Positions 28,524 through 41,537 of a stretch of DNA of 64,000 nt are shown in pieces. The stretch is from Hymenopus coronatus (lineage: Eukaryota; Arthropoda; Insecta; Mantodea; Hymenopodidae): contig CM060895.1 of the NCBI GenBank assembly GCA_030762935.1, forward strand, positions 80,360,001 through 80,424,000, read 5' to 3'. Position numbers and translations under genes: made by a program. Numbering within the stretch: position 1 is the first letter of the stretch; every line of letters begins with the position of its first letter. Below the pieces are notes generated by a model. That model did no database searches, was not told the DNA's origin, and saw only the letters and a program-made list of their open reading frames with translations.

Positions 28524-28787
28524 AATGCACCTTAATAACACGTGACTACCTCTATAAATGAAGAACCCATTTTTTAACTTTTAAGACTTCCCCCAATTCA
28601 CTGTCACTTGTTACTCAATTGCACGCACATGCGTCTTTACCAACATCTGCCATATTAAAGAATCTCTACCTTATTCAGTGACCTAGTTTCGTAAACACCC
28701 TACTCTGCCTCAAGCTAGCTTTCTGCACATATAAATAATTATTTCATTTGTACATTAAATCATAACAGAGAAATAATAATAGGTAAA

Positions 28788-28842
<55 letters not shown>

Positions 28843-31710
28843 TAAAGTCAATTAACGGTCTCAGAATAATGGGACCCAAAACGTGTATTTCCGATGAATT
28901 CTCGGAATTGAATTTTTAGGTGTAATACAAAGCCCTCTGTCTGTACATAGAACGTGTAGAGAGAGAGAGAGAGTAACAACGGCAAGTCAGCTATATAGAA
29001 GATAAGCTCCTCCACCCAAACTTCCACTTACATGGACAATACTTTTTATTTCTTCACAAATGGCATTAGCATTTTGATTACAACACCTAATGCTTAGGAT
29101 ATTTTAATAAGAATATTATACAGATACTTGCATTTTTCACATGAAACTCTTAAAGTCCTCTTCAGATTTAATGCCTGTTGTATAACTCGTAAACTCTACG
29201 AGACAGACGGAATCTTACCGGAAAAAATGTAGATTTCGTTAAAACAAATTATTTATGCCAAAAACATTTTTATGGTCTTAATGTTTTCGAAATGTTCCAT
29301 ATTATTGTTTCAATTTCAAATTATGTGTACCTTTTTCTATTGAAAATGGTTATTCTTTCTTGTGGTCAATCAAACAACAAATACAATTTCCAGGCATCAC
29401 ATAGCTGCCAGCTCTTAAACTTACTATATCACTATGACCTCTGTACTCTCTTCTTCCCGGTATATATACAAATAAAAAAAATTTAGAGCATTTCTATGAT
29501 GTTTGTCTCGATTAACATGAGGTAGATAGAGTAACAAACCTTTTTAAATAATAGTTTATTGAACAATGAATAGACAAAGCCACGCACATGTAACACATCA
29601 GATTTTTCATACCCGAATCGTTACGTTTTATTTCGTGAATATGTAGAGAATTTTAAAGTCGTCAGATAGCGACCGGCCATGAAAAAACTTATCCTACAAT
29701 AAGAAGATTTATATCAAATAAAGTGTTGTAAGTATAGGTTATAGAAGAGTAGAAGGTGAAAGTCATGTGAGAGCAACACATCCGATTACTATTAATATTA
29801 TCGGTTTGCTATTAAATACCCACATTACTATTTAAATGAGGAACCTCTCATGGGCATTTCAAAGAGCAAATTTGTTATTTGCAGTTGTCAGAGAACTTTT
29901 TAAGTTATCTTAAGATTAGGATAACATAATATGCATCATTTAAATGTAGAGTTTTGTTCAGTATCTTATCAATTGATTACACCGTCGAGCCGGACCCCTT
30001 GGGCCTAGAGGGCGAGAAATCTAATTAAAAACAACCAGCAAACACTCCGCATCCTTCTGTTTGTCGGTTGCCAACTGTTAATGGTTCAACGCACTCTTCA
30101 GAGATAGCGCCAGCAATGTAATCGTCAGTACAATAATTTTTTTTCTTCAAAAATTAATCAGGTGATAAAATGTCATAGACTTGTTACGAAAATAAGTATT
30201 AACCTTTATTTTCACTTTAATGTACTTATATAAAATTTAAAATGATGGCTATTTATATACAAATTACTCCACACATAAAACATCAATGATTACTTAAACT
30301 CTACGACAATATATAGTCTATGCTTTGAATATGATTGCGCAATTGTCCTTCGGAGCTACCGTTCTTTACAAGTTTTTCAAGAACAGAGGGTAGTGCAGTG
30401 CACAAACCTCTACATAAGTATTAAGATAAGATATAGATGAATTCATAAATCAGAATCTGCGTGCAGTTAGCTACTATAGATATTAGTTGCACCTCTTGTA
30501 TATAAACAAACTTCATAATGGAAAGGTTTCTTATTACATTCTCGTGACACTGTAAACCACTCACTACATCGCTGTAACAAATTACTGTTAAACAACTTTA
30601 ACAACAATTGTATGATTAATTGTGCCCTTAAGTAGGAGGCAAATGAGTGAATACATTAAGATAAATCCATAATCAGTTCTTTTGAAAGCTGGTTTTCATG
30701 ATGATGAAATTCGTTTATATGCCCGGAGTTAAGACATTTCCATGTGAGAAAAGTATTTTAAATCTGAAACCACGGAATATCTGGAAATGGTTAACTGCAC
30801 GAACTAAACGTTTATGAAATATCGTGTGCGTTTTAAGGAGATTCACATTTCTTTTTGTGTGCATCAATGTTTTTCTATCTCTTGCGGTTTGCCAGTTACA
30901 AGAAATGCATCCAGAATAAAGAAGTAATTAGAAACTAATCCCTGAAATTTCAAGATATACATTTCATTCGCCATGTAAATGTCTTTCATATACGGTATTT
31001 TAATTAAAATCGTTAGAGCCAATTGTGAGAAAATAAACACTTTCAAAATTGTTTCCATGTAATGGATAGTTTGGTGTTTGGCGATTTTTCGCAGTCTGCA
31101 TCCTTGAAGGATACGATTCTTAATACCATATTCCGTACCTGTCTACTGAGTATGTGAATGTGTGTATGTATGTACTCCCCGTCCTGTTTATAGCGTCACT
31201 CTGCTGGTACCTGATTATAGCGACGAGTACTATTTTTGCCTCAGCTCAGCACGAATCTCTGATGACGCTGGCCAGTAAACATGAGATTTGACTAATTCAG
31301 GCTGGAAATCAATAGGGGTAGTTAGGAATTATATTTCTGAATGTCACAACACATTTTTAACTTTAAATATTTACATTTTTTTTTCACTAGAATCATTAAC
31401 TATAACAACAAGCACTTTTGGCTCACATACTAAAATTACTCCCTTAGCAACTGAATATAACATAGTTTTTCTAGCCACTAAATAATACGTTGAGCGCCTA
31501 ACAGCCGAACTTAACATTCTGAGCCTAACAGCCAAACATACAACTGAGCATTAGTATATCAAACAACTGCGCATTGCAATGTGAACCAAACTGTCTTCAA
31601 TCTGTTAGTTATATCGGATAATTTGGTGTCATGGTTATTTTATTTCTATTGGTCGAAAAGACCACTAACTTGTCGTCTATGCGTCCCACAATGCAATTCT
31701 CACTACTCAT
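28524..31710. repeat. Satellite unit 10 (3187 bp), pair of unit 5
   Basis: (AAT)17 at 28790-28840 against 12 copies in unit 5. Otherwise it is almost identical to unit 5, including the rare TGTCATAGAC and TTCTTATTACATTC variants. Confidence 0.96.
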
Positions 31711-31974
31711 AATGCACCTTAATAACACGTGACTACCTCTATAAATGAAGAACCCATTTTTTAACTTTTAAGACTTCCCCCAATTCACTGCCACTTGTTA
31801 CACAATTGCATGCACATGCGTCTTTACCAACATCTGCCATATTAAAGAATCTCTACCTTATTCAGTGACCTAGTTTCGTAAACACCCTACTCTGCCTCAA
31901 GCTAGCTTTCTGTACATATAAATAATTATTTCATTTGTACATTAAATCATAACAGAGAAATAATAATAGGTAAA

Positions 31975-32029
<55 letters not shown>

Positions 32030-34897
32030 TAAAGTCAATTAACGGTCTCAGAATAATGGGACCCAAAACGTGTATTTCCGATGAATTCTCGGAATTGAAT
32101 TTTTAGGTGTAATACAAAGCCCTCTGTCTGTACATAGAACGTGTAGAGAGAGAGAGAGTAACAACGGCAAGTCAGCTATATAGCAGAAAAGCTCCTCCAC
32201 CCAAACTTCCACTTACATGGACAATACTTTTTATTTCTTCACAAATGGCGTTAGCATTTTGATTACAACACCTAATGCTTAGGATATTTTAATAAGAATA
32301 TTATACAGATACTTGCATTTTTCACATGAAACTCTTAAAGTCCTCTTCAGATTTAATGCCTGTTGTATAACTCGTAAACTCTACGAGACAGACGGAATCT
32401 TACCGGAAAAAATGTAGATTTCGTTAAAACAAATTATTTATGCCAAAAACATTTTTATGGTCTTAATGTTTTCGAAATGTTCCATATTATTGTTTCAATT
32501 TCAAATTATGTGTACCTTTTTCTATTGAAAATGGTTATTCTTTCTTGTGGTCAATCAAACAACAAATAAAATTTCCAGGCATCACATAGCTGCCAGCTCT
32601 TAAACTTGCTATATCACTATGACCTCTGTACTCTCTTCTTCCCGGTATATATACAAATAAAAAAAAAATTAGAGCATTTCTATGATGTTTGTCTCGATTA
32701 ACATGAGGTAGATAGAGTAACAAACCTTTTTAAATAATAGTTTATTGAACAATGAATAGACAAAGCCACGCACATGTAACACATCAGATTTTTCATACCC
32801 GAATCGTTACGTTTTATTTCGTGAATATGTAGAGAATTTTAAAGTCGTCAGATAGCGACCGGCCATGAAAAAACTTATCCTACAATAAGAAGATTTATAT
32901 CAAATAAAGTGTTGTAAGTATAGGTTATAGAAGAGTGGAAGGTGAAAGTCATGTGAGAGCAACACATCCGATTACTATTAATATTATCGGTTTGCTATTA
33001 AATACCCACATTACTATTTAAATGAGGAACCTCTCATGGGCATTTCAAAGAGCAAATTTGTTATTTGCAGTTGTCAGAGAACTTTTTAAGTTATCTTAAG
33101 ATTAGGATAACATAATATGCATCATTTAAATGTAGAGTTTTGTTCAGTATCTTATCAATTGATTACACCGTCGAGCCGGACCCCTTGGGCCTAGAGGGCG
33201 AGAAATCTAATTAAAAACAACCAGCAAACACTCCGCATCCTTCTGTTTGTCGGTTGCCAACTGTTAATGGTTCAACGCACTCTTCAGAGATAGCGCCAGC
33301 AATGTAATTGTCAGTATAATAATTTTTTTTCTTCAAAAATTAATCAGGTGATAAAATATCCTAGACTTGTTACATAAATAAGTATTAACCTTTATTTTCA
33401 CTTTAATGTACTTATATAACATTTAAAATGGTGGCTATTTATATACAAATTACTCCACACATAAAACAACAATGATTACTTAAACTCTACGACTATATAT
33501 AGTCTATGCTTTGAATATGATTGCGCAATTATCCTTCGGAGCTAGCGTTCTTTTCAGGTTTTTCAAGAACAGAGGGTAGTGCAGTGCACCAACCTCTACA
33601 TAAGTATTGAGATAAGATATAGATGAACTCATAAATCAGAATCTGCGTGCAGTTAGTTACTATAGATATTAGTTGCACCTCTTATATATAAACAAACTTC
33701 ATAATGGAAAGGTTTCTGTGTTACATTCTCGTGACACTGTAAACCACTCACTACATCGCTGTAACAAACTACTGTTAAACAACTTTAACAACAATTGTAT
33801 GATTAATTGTGCCCTTAAGTAGGAGGCAAATGAGTGAACACATTAAGATAAATCCATAATCAGTTCTTTTGAAAGCTGGTTTTCATGATGATGAAATTCG
33901 TTTATATGCCTGGAGTTAAGACATTTCCATGTGAGAAAAGTATTTTAAATCTGAAACCACGGAATATCTGGAAATGGTTAACTGCACGAACTAAACGTTT
34001 ATGAAATATCGTGTGCGTTTTAAGGAGATTCACATTTCTTTTTGTGTGCATCAATGTTTTTCTATCTCTTGCGGTTTGCCAGTTACAAGAAATGCATCCA
34101 GAATAAAGAAGTAATTAGAAACTAATCCCTGAAATTTCAAGATATACATTTCATTCGCCATGTAAATGTCTTTCATATACGGTATTTTAATTAAAATCGT
34201 TAGAGCCAATTGTGAGAAAATAAACACTTTCAAAATTGTTTCCATGTGATGGATAGTTTGGTGTTTGGCGATTTTTCGCAGTCTGCATCCTTGAAGGATA
34301 CGATTCTTAATACCATATTCCGTACCTGTCTACTGAGTATGTGAATGTGTGTATGTATGTACTCCCCGTCCTGTTTATAGCGTCACTCTGCTGGTACCTG
34401 ATTATAGCGACGAGTACTATTTTTGCCTCAGCTCAGCACGAATCTCTGATGACGCTGGCCAGTAAACATGAGATTTGACTAATTCAGGCTGGAAATCAAT
34501 AGGGGTAGTTAGGAATTATATTTCTGAATGTCACAACACATTTTTAACTTTAAATATTTACATTTTTTTTTCACTAGAATCATTAACTATAACAACCAGC
34601 ACTTTTGGCTCACATACTAAAATTACTCCCTTAGCAACTGAATATAACATAGTTTTTCTAGCCACTAAATAATACGTTGAGCGCCTAACAGCCGAACTTA
34701 ACATTCTGAGCCTAACAGCCAAACATACAACTGAGCATTAGTATATCAAACAACTGCGCATTGCAATGTGAACTAAACTGTCTTCAATCTGTTAGTTATA
34801 TCGGATAATTTGGTGTCATGGTTATTTTATTTCTATTGGTCGAAAAGACCACTAACTTGTCGTCTATGCGTCCCACAATGCAATTCTCACTACTCAT
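31711..34897. repeat. Satellite unit 11 (3187 bp), pair of unit 6
   Basis: (AAT)17 at 31977-32027 against 15 in unit 6. It shares the AGCAGAAAAGC and GTATAATAATT variants with unit 6. Confidence 0.96.
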
Positions 34898-35161
34898 AAT
34901 GCACCTTAATAACACGTGACTACCTCTATAAATGAAGAACCCATTTTTTAACTTTTAAGACTTCCCCCAATTCACTGCCACTTGTTACTCAATTGCACGC
35001 ACATGCGTCTTTACCAACATCTGCCATATTAAAGAATCTCTACCTTATTCAGTGACCTAGTTTCATAAACACCCTACTCTGCCTCAAGCTAGCTTTCTGT
35101 ACATATAAATAATTATTTCATTTGTACATTAAATCATAACAGAGAAATAATAATAGGTAAA

Positions 35162-35195
<34 letters not shown>

Positions 35196-38058
35196 TAAAG
35201 TCAATTAACGGTCTCAGAATAATGGGACCCAAAACGTGTATTTCCGATGAATTCTCGGAATTGAATTTTTAGGTGTAATACAAAGCCCTCTGTCTGTACA
35301 TAGAACGTGTAGAGAGAGAGAGTAACAACGGCAAGTCAGCTATATAGAAGATAAGCTCCTCCACCCAAACTTCCACTTACATGGACAATACTTTTTATTT
35401 CTTCACAAATGGCGTTAGCATTTTGATTACAACACCTAATGCTTAGGATATTTTAATAAGAATATTATACAGATACTTGCATTTTTCACATGAAACTCTT
35501 AAAGTCCTCTTCAGATTTAATGCCTGTTGTATAACTCGTAAACTCTACGAGACAGACGGAATCTTACCGGAAAAAATGTAGATTTCGTTAAAACAAATTA
35601 TTTATGCCAAAAACATTTTTATGGTCTTAATGTTTTCGAAATGTTCCATATTATTGTTTCAATTTCAAATTATGTGTACCTTTTTCTATTGAAAATGATT
35701 ATTCTTTCTCGTGGTCAATCAAACAACAAATACAATTTCCAGGCATCACATAGCTGCCAGCTCTTAAACTTACTATATCACTATGACCTCTGTACTCTCT
35801 TCTTCCCAGTATATATACAAATAAAAAAAATTAGAGCATTTCTATGATGTTTGTCTCGATTAACATGAGGTAGATAAAGTAACAAACCTTTTTAAATAAT
35901 AGTTTATTGAACAATGAATAGACAAAGCCACGCACATGTAACACATCAGATTTTTCATACCCGAATCGTTACGTTTTATTTCGTGAATATGTAGAGAATT
36001 TTAAAGTCGTCAGATAGCGACCGGCCATGAAAAGACTTATCCTACAATAAGAAGATTTATATCAAATAAAGTGTTGTAAGTATAGGTTATAGAAGAGTGG
36101 AAGGTGAAAGTCATGTGAGAGCAACACATCCGATTACTATTAATATTATCGGTTTGCTATTAAATACCCACATTACTATATAAATGAGGAACCTCTCATG
36201 GGCATTTCAAAGAGCAAATTTGTTATTTGCAGTTGTCAGAGAACTTTTTAAGTTATCTTAAGATTAGGATAACATAATATGCATCATTTAAATGTAGAGT
36301 TTTGTTCAGTATCTTATCAATTGATTACACCGTCGAGCCGGACCCCTTGGGCCTAGAGGGCGAGAAATCTAATTAAAAACAACCAGCAAACACTCCGCAT
36401 CCTTCTGTTTGTCGGTTGCCAACTGTTAATGGTTCAACGCACTCTTCAGAGATGGCGCCAGCAATGTAATTGTCAGTACAATAATTTTTTTCTTCAAAAA
36501 TTAATCAGGTGATAAAATATCCTAGACTTGTTACGTAAATAAGTATTAACCTTTATTATCACTTTAATGTACTTATATAAAATTTAAAATGATGGCTATT
36601 TATATACAAATTACTCCACACATAAAACAACAATGATTACTTAAACTCTACGACTATATATAGTCTATGCTTTGAATATGATTGCGCAATTATCCTTCGG
36701 AGCTACCGTTCTTTACAAGTTTTTCAAGAATAGAGGGTAGTGCAGTGCACCAACCTCTACGTTAGTATTAAGATAAGATATAGATGAATTCATAAATCAG
36801 AATCTGCGTGCAGTTAGTTACTATAGATATTAGTTGCACCTCTTGTATATAAACAAACTTCATAATGGAAAGGTTTCTGTGTTACATTCTCGTGACACTG
36901 TAAACCACTCACTACATCGCTGTAACAAATTGCTGTTAAACAACTTTAACAACAGTTGTATGATTAATTGTGCTCTTAAGTAGGAGGTAAATGAGTGAAT
37001 ACATTAAGATAAATCCATAATCAGTTCTTTTGAAAGCTGGTTTTCATGATGATGAAATTCGTTTATATGCCCGGAGTTAAGACATTTCCATGTGAGAAAA
37101 GTATTTTAAATCTGAAACCACGGAATATCTGGAAATGGTTAACTGCACGAACTAAACGTTTATGAAATATCGTGTGCGTTTTAAGGAGATTCACATTTCT
37201 TTTTGTGTGCATTAATGTTTTTCTATCTCTTGCGGTTTGCCAGTTACAAGAAATGCATCCAGAATAAAGAAGTAATTAGAAACTAATCCCTGAAATTTCA
37301 AGATATACATTTCATTCGCCATGTAAATGTCTTTCATATACGGTATTTTAATTAAAATCGTTAGAGCCAATTGTGAGAAAATAAACACTTTCAAAATTGT
37401 TTCCATGTAATGGATAGTTTGGTGTTTGGCGAATTTTCGCAGTCTGCATCCTTGAAGGATACGATTCTTAATACCATATTCCGTACCTGTCTACTGAGTA
37501 TGTGAATGTGTGTATGTATGTACTCCCCGTCCTGTTTATAGCGTCACTCTGCTGGTACCTGATTATAGCGACGAGTACTATTTTTGCCTCAGCTCAGCAC
37601 GAATCTCTGATGACGCTGGCCGGTAAACATGAGATTTGACTAATTCAGGCTGGAAATCAATAGGGGTAGTTAGGAATTATATTTCTGAACGTCACAACAC
37701 ATTTTTAACTTTAAATATTTACATTTTTTTCTCACTAGAATCATTAACTATAACAACAAGCACTTTTGGCTCACATACTAAAATTACTCCCTTAGCAACT
37801 GAATATAACATAGTTTTTCTAGCCACTAAATAATACGTTGAGCGCCTAACAGCCGAACTTAACATTGTGAGCCTAACAGCCAAACATACAACTGAGCATT
37901 AGTATATCAAACAACTGCGCATTGCAATGTGAACCAAACTGTCTTCAATCTGTTACTTATATCGGATAATTTGGTGTCATGGTTATTTTATTTCTATTGG
38001 TCGAAAAGACCACTAACTTGTCGTCTATGCGTCCCACAATGTAATTCTCACTACTCAT
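34898..38058. repeat. Satellite unit 12 (3161 bp), pair of unit 7
   Basis: (AAT)10 at 35164-35193 against 9 in unit 7. It carries the same mosaic structure as unit 7, with the GGCGAATTTTCGC and GCCGGTAAAC variants. Confidence 0.96.
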
Positions 38059-41000
38059 AATGTACCTTAATAACACGTGACTACCTCTATAAATGAAGAA
38101 CCCATTTTTTAACTTTTAAGACTTCCCCCAATTCACTGCCACTTGTTACTCAATTGCACGCATATGCGTCTTTACCAACATCTGCCTTATTAAAGAATCT
38201 CTACCTTATTCAGTGACCTAGTTTCGTAAACACCCTACTCTGCCTCAAGCTAGCTTTCTGCACATATAAATAATTATTTCATTTGTACATTAAATCATAA
38301 CAGAGAAATAATAATAGGTAAAGTAATAATAATAATAATAATAATGATAAATTCAATTAACGGTCTCAGAATAATTGGACCCAAAACGTGTATTTCCGAT
38401 AAATTCTCGGAATTGAATTTTTAGGTGTAATACAAAGCCCTCTGTCTGTACATAGAACGTGTAGAGAGAGAGAGTAACAACGGCAAGTCAGCTATATAGA
38501 AGATAAGCTCCTCCACCCAAACTTCCACTTACATGGACAATACTTTTTATTTCTTCACAAATGGCGTTAGCATTTTGATTACAACACCTAATGCTTAGGA
38601 TATTTTAATAAGAATATTATACAGATACTTGCATTTTTCACATGAAACTCTTAAAGTCCTCTTCAGATTTAATGCCTGTTGTATAACTCGTAAACTCTAC
38701 GAGACAGACGGAATCTTACCGGAAAAAATGTAGATTTCGTTAAAACAAATTATTTATGCCAAAAACATTTTTATGGTCTTAATGTTTTCGAAATGTTCCA
38801 TATTATTGTTTCAATTTCAAATTATGTGTACCTTTTTCTATTGAAAATGGTTATTCTTTCTTGTGGTCAATCAAACAACAAATACAATTTCCAGGCATCA
38901 CATAGCTGCCAGCTCTTAAACTTACTATATCACTATGACCTCTGTACTCTCTTCTTCCCGGTATATATACAATTAAAAAAAAATTAGAGCATTTCTATGA
39001 TGTTTGTCTCGATTAACATGAGGTAGATAGAGTAACAAACCTTTTTAAATAATAGTTTATTGAACAATGAATAGACAAAGCCACGCACATGTAACACATC
39101 AGATTTTTCATACCCGAATCGTTACGTTTTATTTCGTGAATATGTAGAGAATTTTATAATCGTCAGATAGCGACCGGCCATGAAAAAACTTATCCTACAA
39201 TAAGAAGATTTATATCAAATAAAGTGTTGTAAGTATAGGTTATAGAAGAGTAGAAGGTGAAAGTCATGTGAGAGCAACACATCCGATTACTATTAATATT
39301 ATCGGTTTGCTATTAAATACCCACATTACTATTTAAATGAGGAACCTCTCATGGGCATTTCAAAGAGCAAATTTGTTATTTGCAGTTGTCAGAGAACTTT
39401 TTAAGTTATCTTAAGATTAGGATAACATAATATGCATCATTTAAATGTAGAGTTTTGTTCAGTATCTTATCAATTGATTACACCGTCGAGCCGGACCCCT
39501 TGGGCCTAGAGGGCGAGAAATCTAATTAAAAACAACCAGCAAACACTCCGCATCCTTCTGTTTGTCGGTTGCCAACTGTTAATGGTTCAACGCACTCTTC
39601 AGAGATAGCGCCAGCAATGTAATTGTCAGTACAATAATTTTTTTTCTTCAAAAATTAATCAGGTGATAAAATATCCTAGACTTGTTACGTAAATAAGTAT
39701 TAACCTTTATTTTCACTTTAATGTACTTATATAAAATTTATAAAGATGGCTGTTTATAAACAAAGTACTCCACACATAAAACAACAATGATTACTTAAAC
39801 TCTACGACTATATATAGTATATGCTTTGAATATGATTGCGCAATTATCCTTCGGAGCTACCGTTCTTTTCAAGTTTTTCAAGAACAGAGGGTAGTGCAGT
39901 GCACCAACCTCTACATAAGTATTGAGATAATATATAGATGAACTCATAAATCAGAATCTGCGTGCAGTTAGTTACTATAGATATTAGTTGCACCTCTTAT
40001 ATATAAACAAACTTCATAATGGAAAGGTTTCTGTGTTACATTCTCGTGACACTGTAAACCACTCACTACATCGCTGTAACAAATTACTGTTAAACAACTT
40101 TAACAACAATTGTATGATTAATTGTGCCCTTAAGTAGGAGGCAAATGAGTGAATACATTAAGATAAATCCATAATCAGTTCTTTTGAAAGCTGGTTTTCA
40201 TGATGATGAAATTCGTTTATATGCCTGGAGTTAAGACATTTCCATGTGAGAAAAGTATTTTAAATCTGAAACCACGGAATATCTGGAAATGGTTAACTGC
40301 ACGAACTAAACGTTTATGAAATATCGTGTGCGTTTTAAGGAGATTCACATTTCTTTTTGTGTGCATTAATGTTTTTCTATCTCTTGCGGTTTGCCAGTTA
40401 CAAGAAATGCATCCAGAATAAAGAAGTAATTAGAAACTAATCCCTGAAATTTCAAGATATACATTTCATTCGCCATGTAAATGTCTTTCATATACGGTAT
40501 TTTAATTAAAATCGTTAGAGCCAATTGTGAGAAAATAAACACTTTCAAAATGGTTTCCATGTAATGGATAGTTTGGTGTTTGGCGATTTTTCGCAGTCTG
40601 CATCCTTGAAGGATACGATTCTTAATACCATATTCCGTACCTGTCTACTGAGTATGTGAATGTGTGTATATATGTACTCCCCGTCCTGTTTATGGCGTCA
40701 CTCTGCTGGTACCTGATTATAGCGACGAGTACTATTTTTGCCTCAGCTCAGCACGAATCTCTGATGACGCTGGCCAGTAAACATGAGATTTGACTAATTC
40801 AGGCTGGAAATCAATAGGGGTAGTTAGGAATTATATTTCTGAACATCACAACACATTTTTAACTTTAAATATTTACATTTTTTTCTCACTAGAATCATTA
40901 ACTATAACAACAAGCACTTTTGGCTCACATACTAAAATTACTCCCTTAGCAACTGAATATAACATAGTTTTTCTAGCCACTAAATAATACGTTGAGCGCC

Positions 41001-41212
41001 TAACAGCCGAACTTAACATTGTGAGCCTAACAGCCAAACATACAACTGAGCATTAGTATATCAAACAACTGCGCATTGCAATGTGAACCAAACTGTCTTC
41101 AATCTGTTACTTATATCGGATAATTTGGTGTCATGGTTATTTTATTTCTATTGGTCGAAAAGACCACTAACTTGTCGTCTATGCGTCCCACAATGCAATT
41201 CTCACTACTCAT
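38059..41212. repeat. Satellite unit 13 (3154 bp), pair of unit 8
   Basis: (AAT)7 at 38325-38345 against 8 in unit 8. It shares GATAAATTCTCGG, AATTGGACCC and TATAAAGATGGCTG with unit 8. Confidence 0.96.
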
Positions 41213-41476
41213 AATGTACCTTAATAACACGTGACTACCTCTATAGATGAAGAACCCATTTTTTAACTTTTAAGACTTCCCCCAATTCACTGTCACTTGT
41301 TACTCAATTGCACGCACATGCGTCTTTACCAACATCTGCCTTATTAAAGAATCTCTACCTTATTCAGTGACCTAGTTTCGTAAACACCCTACTCTGCCTC
41401 AAGCTATCTTTCTGCACATATAAATAATTATTTCATTTGTACATTAAATCATAACAGAGAAATAATAATAGGTAAA

Positions 41477-41537
<61 letters not shown>

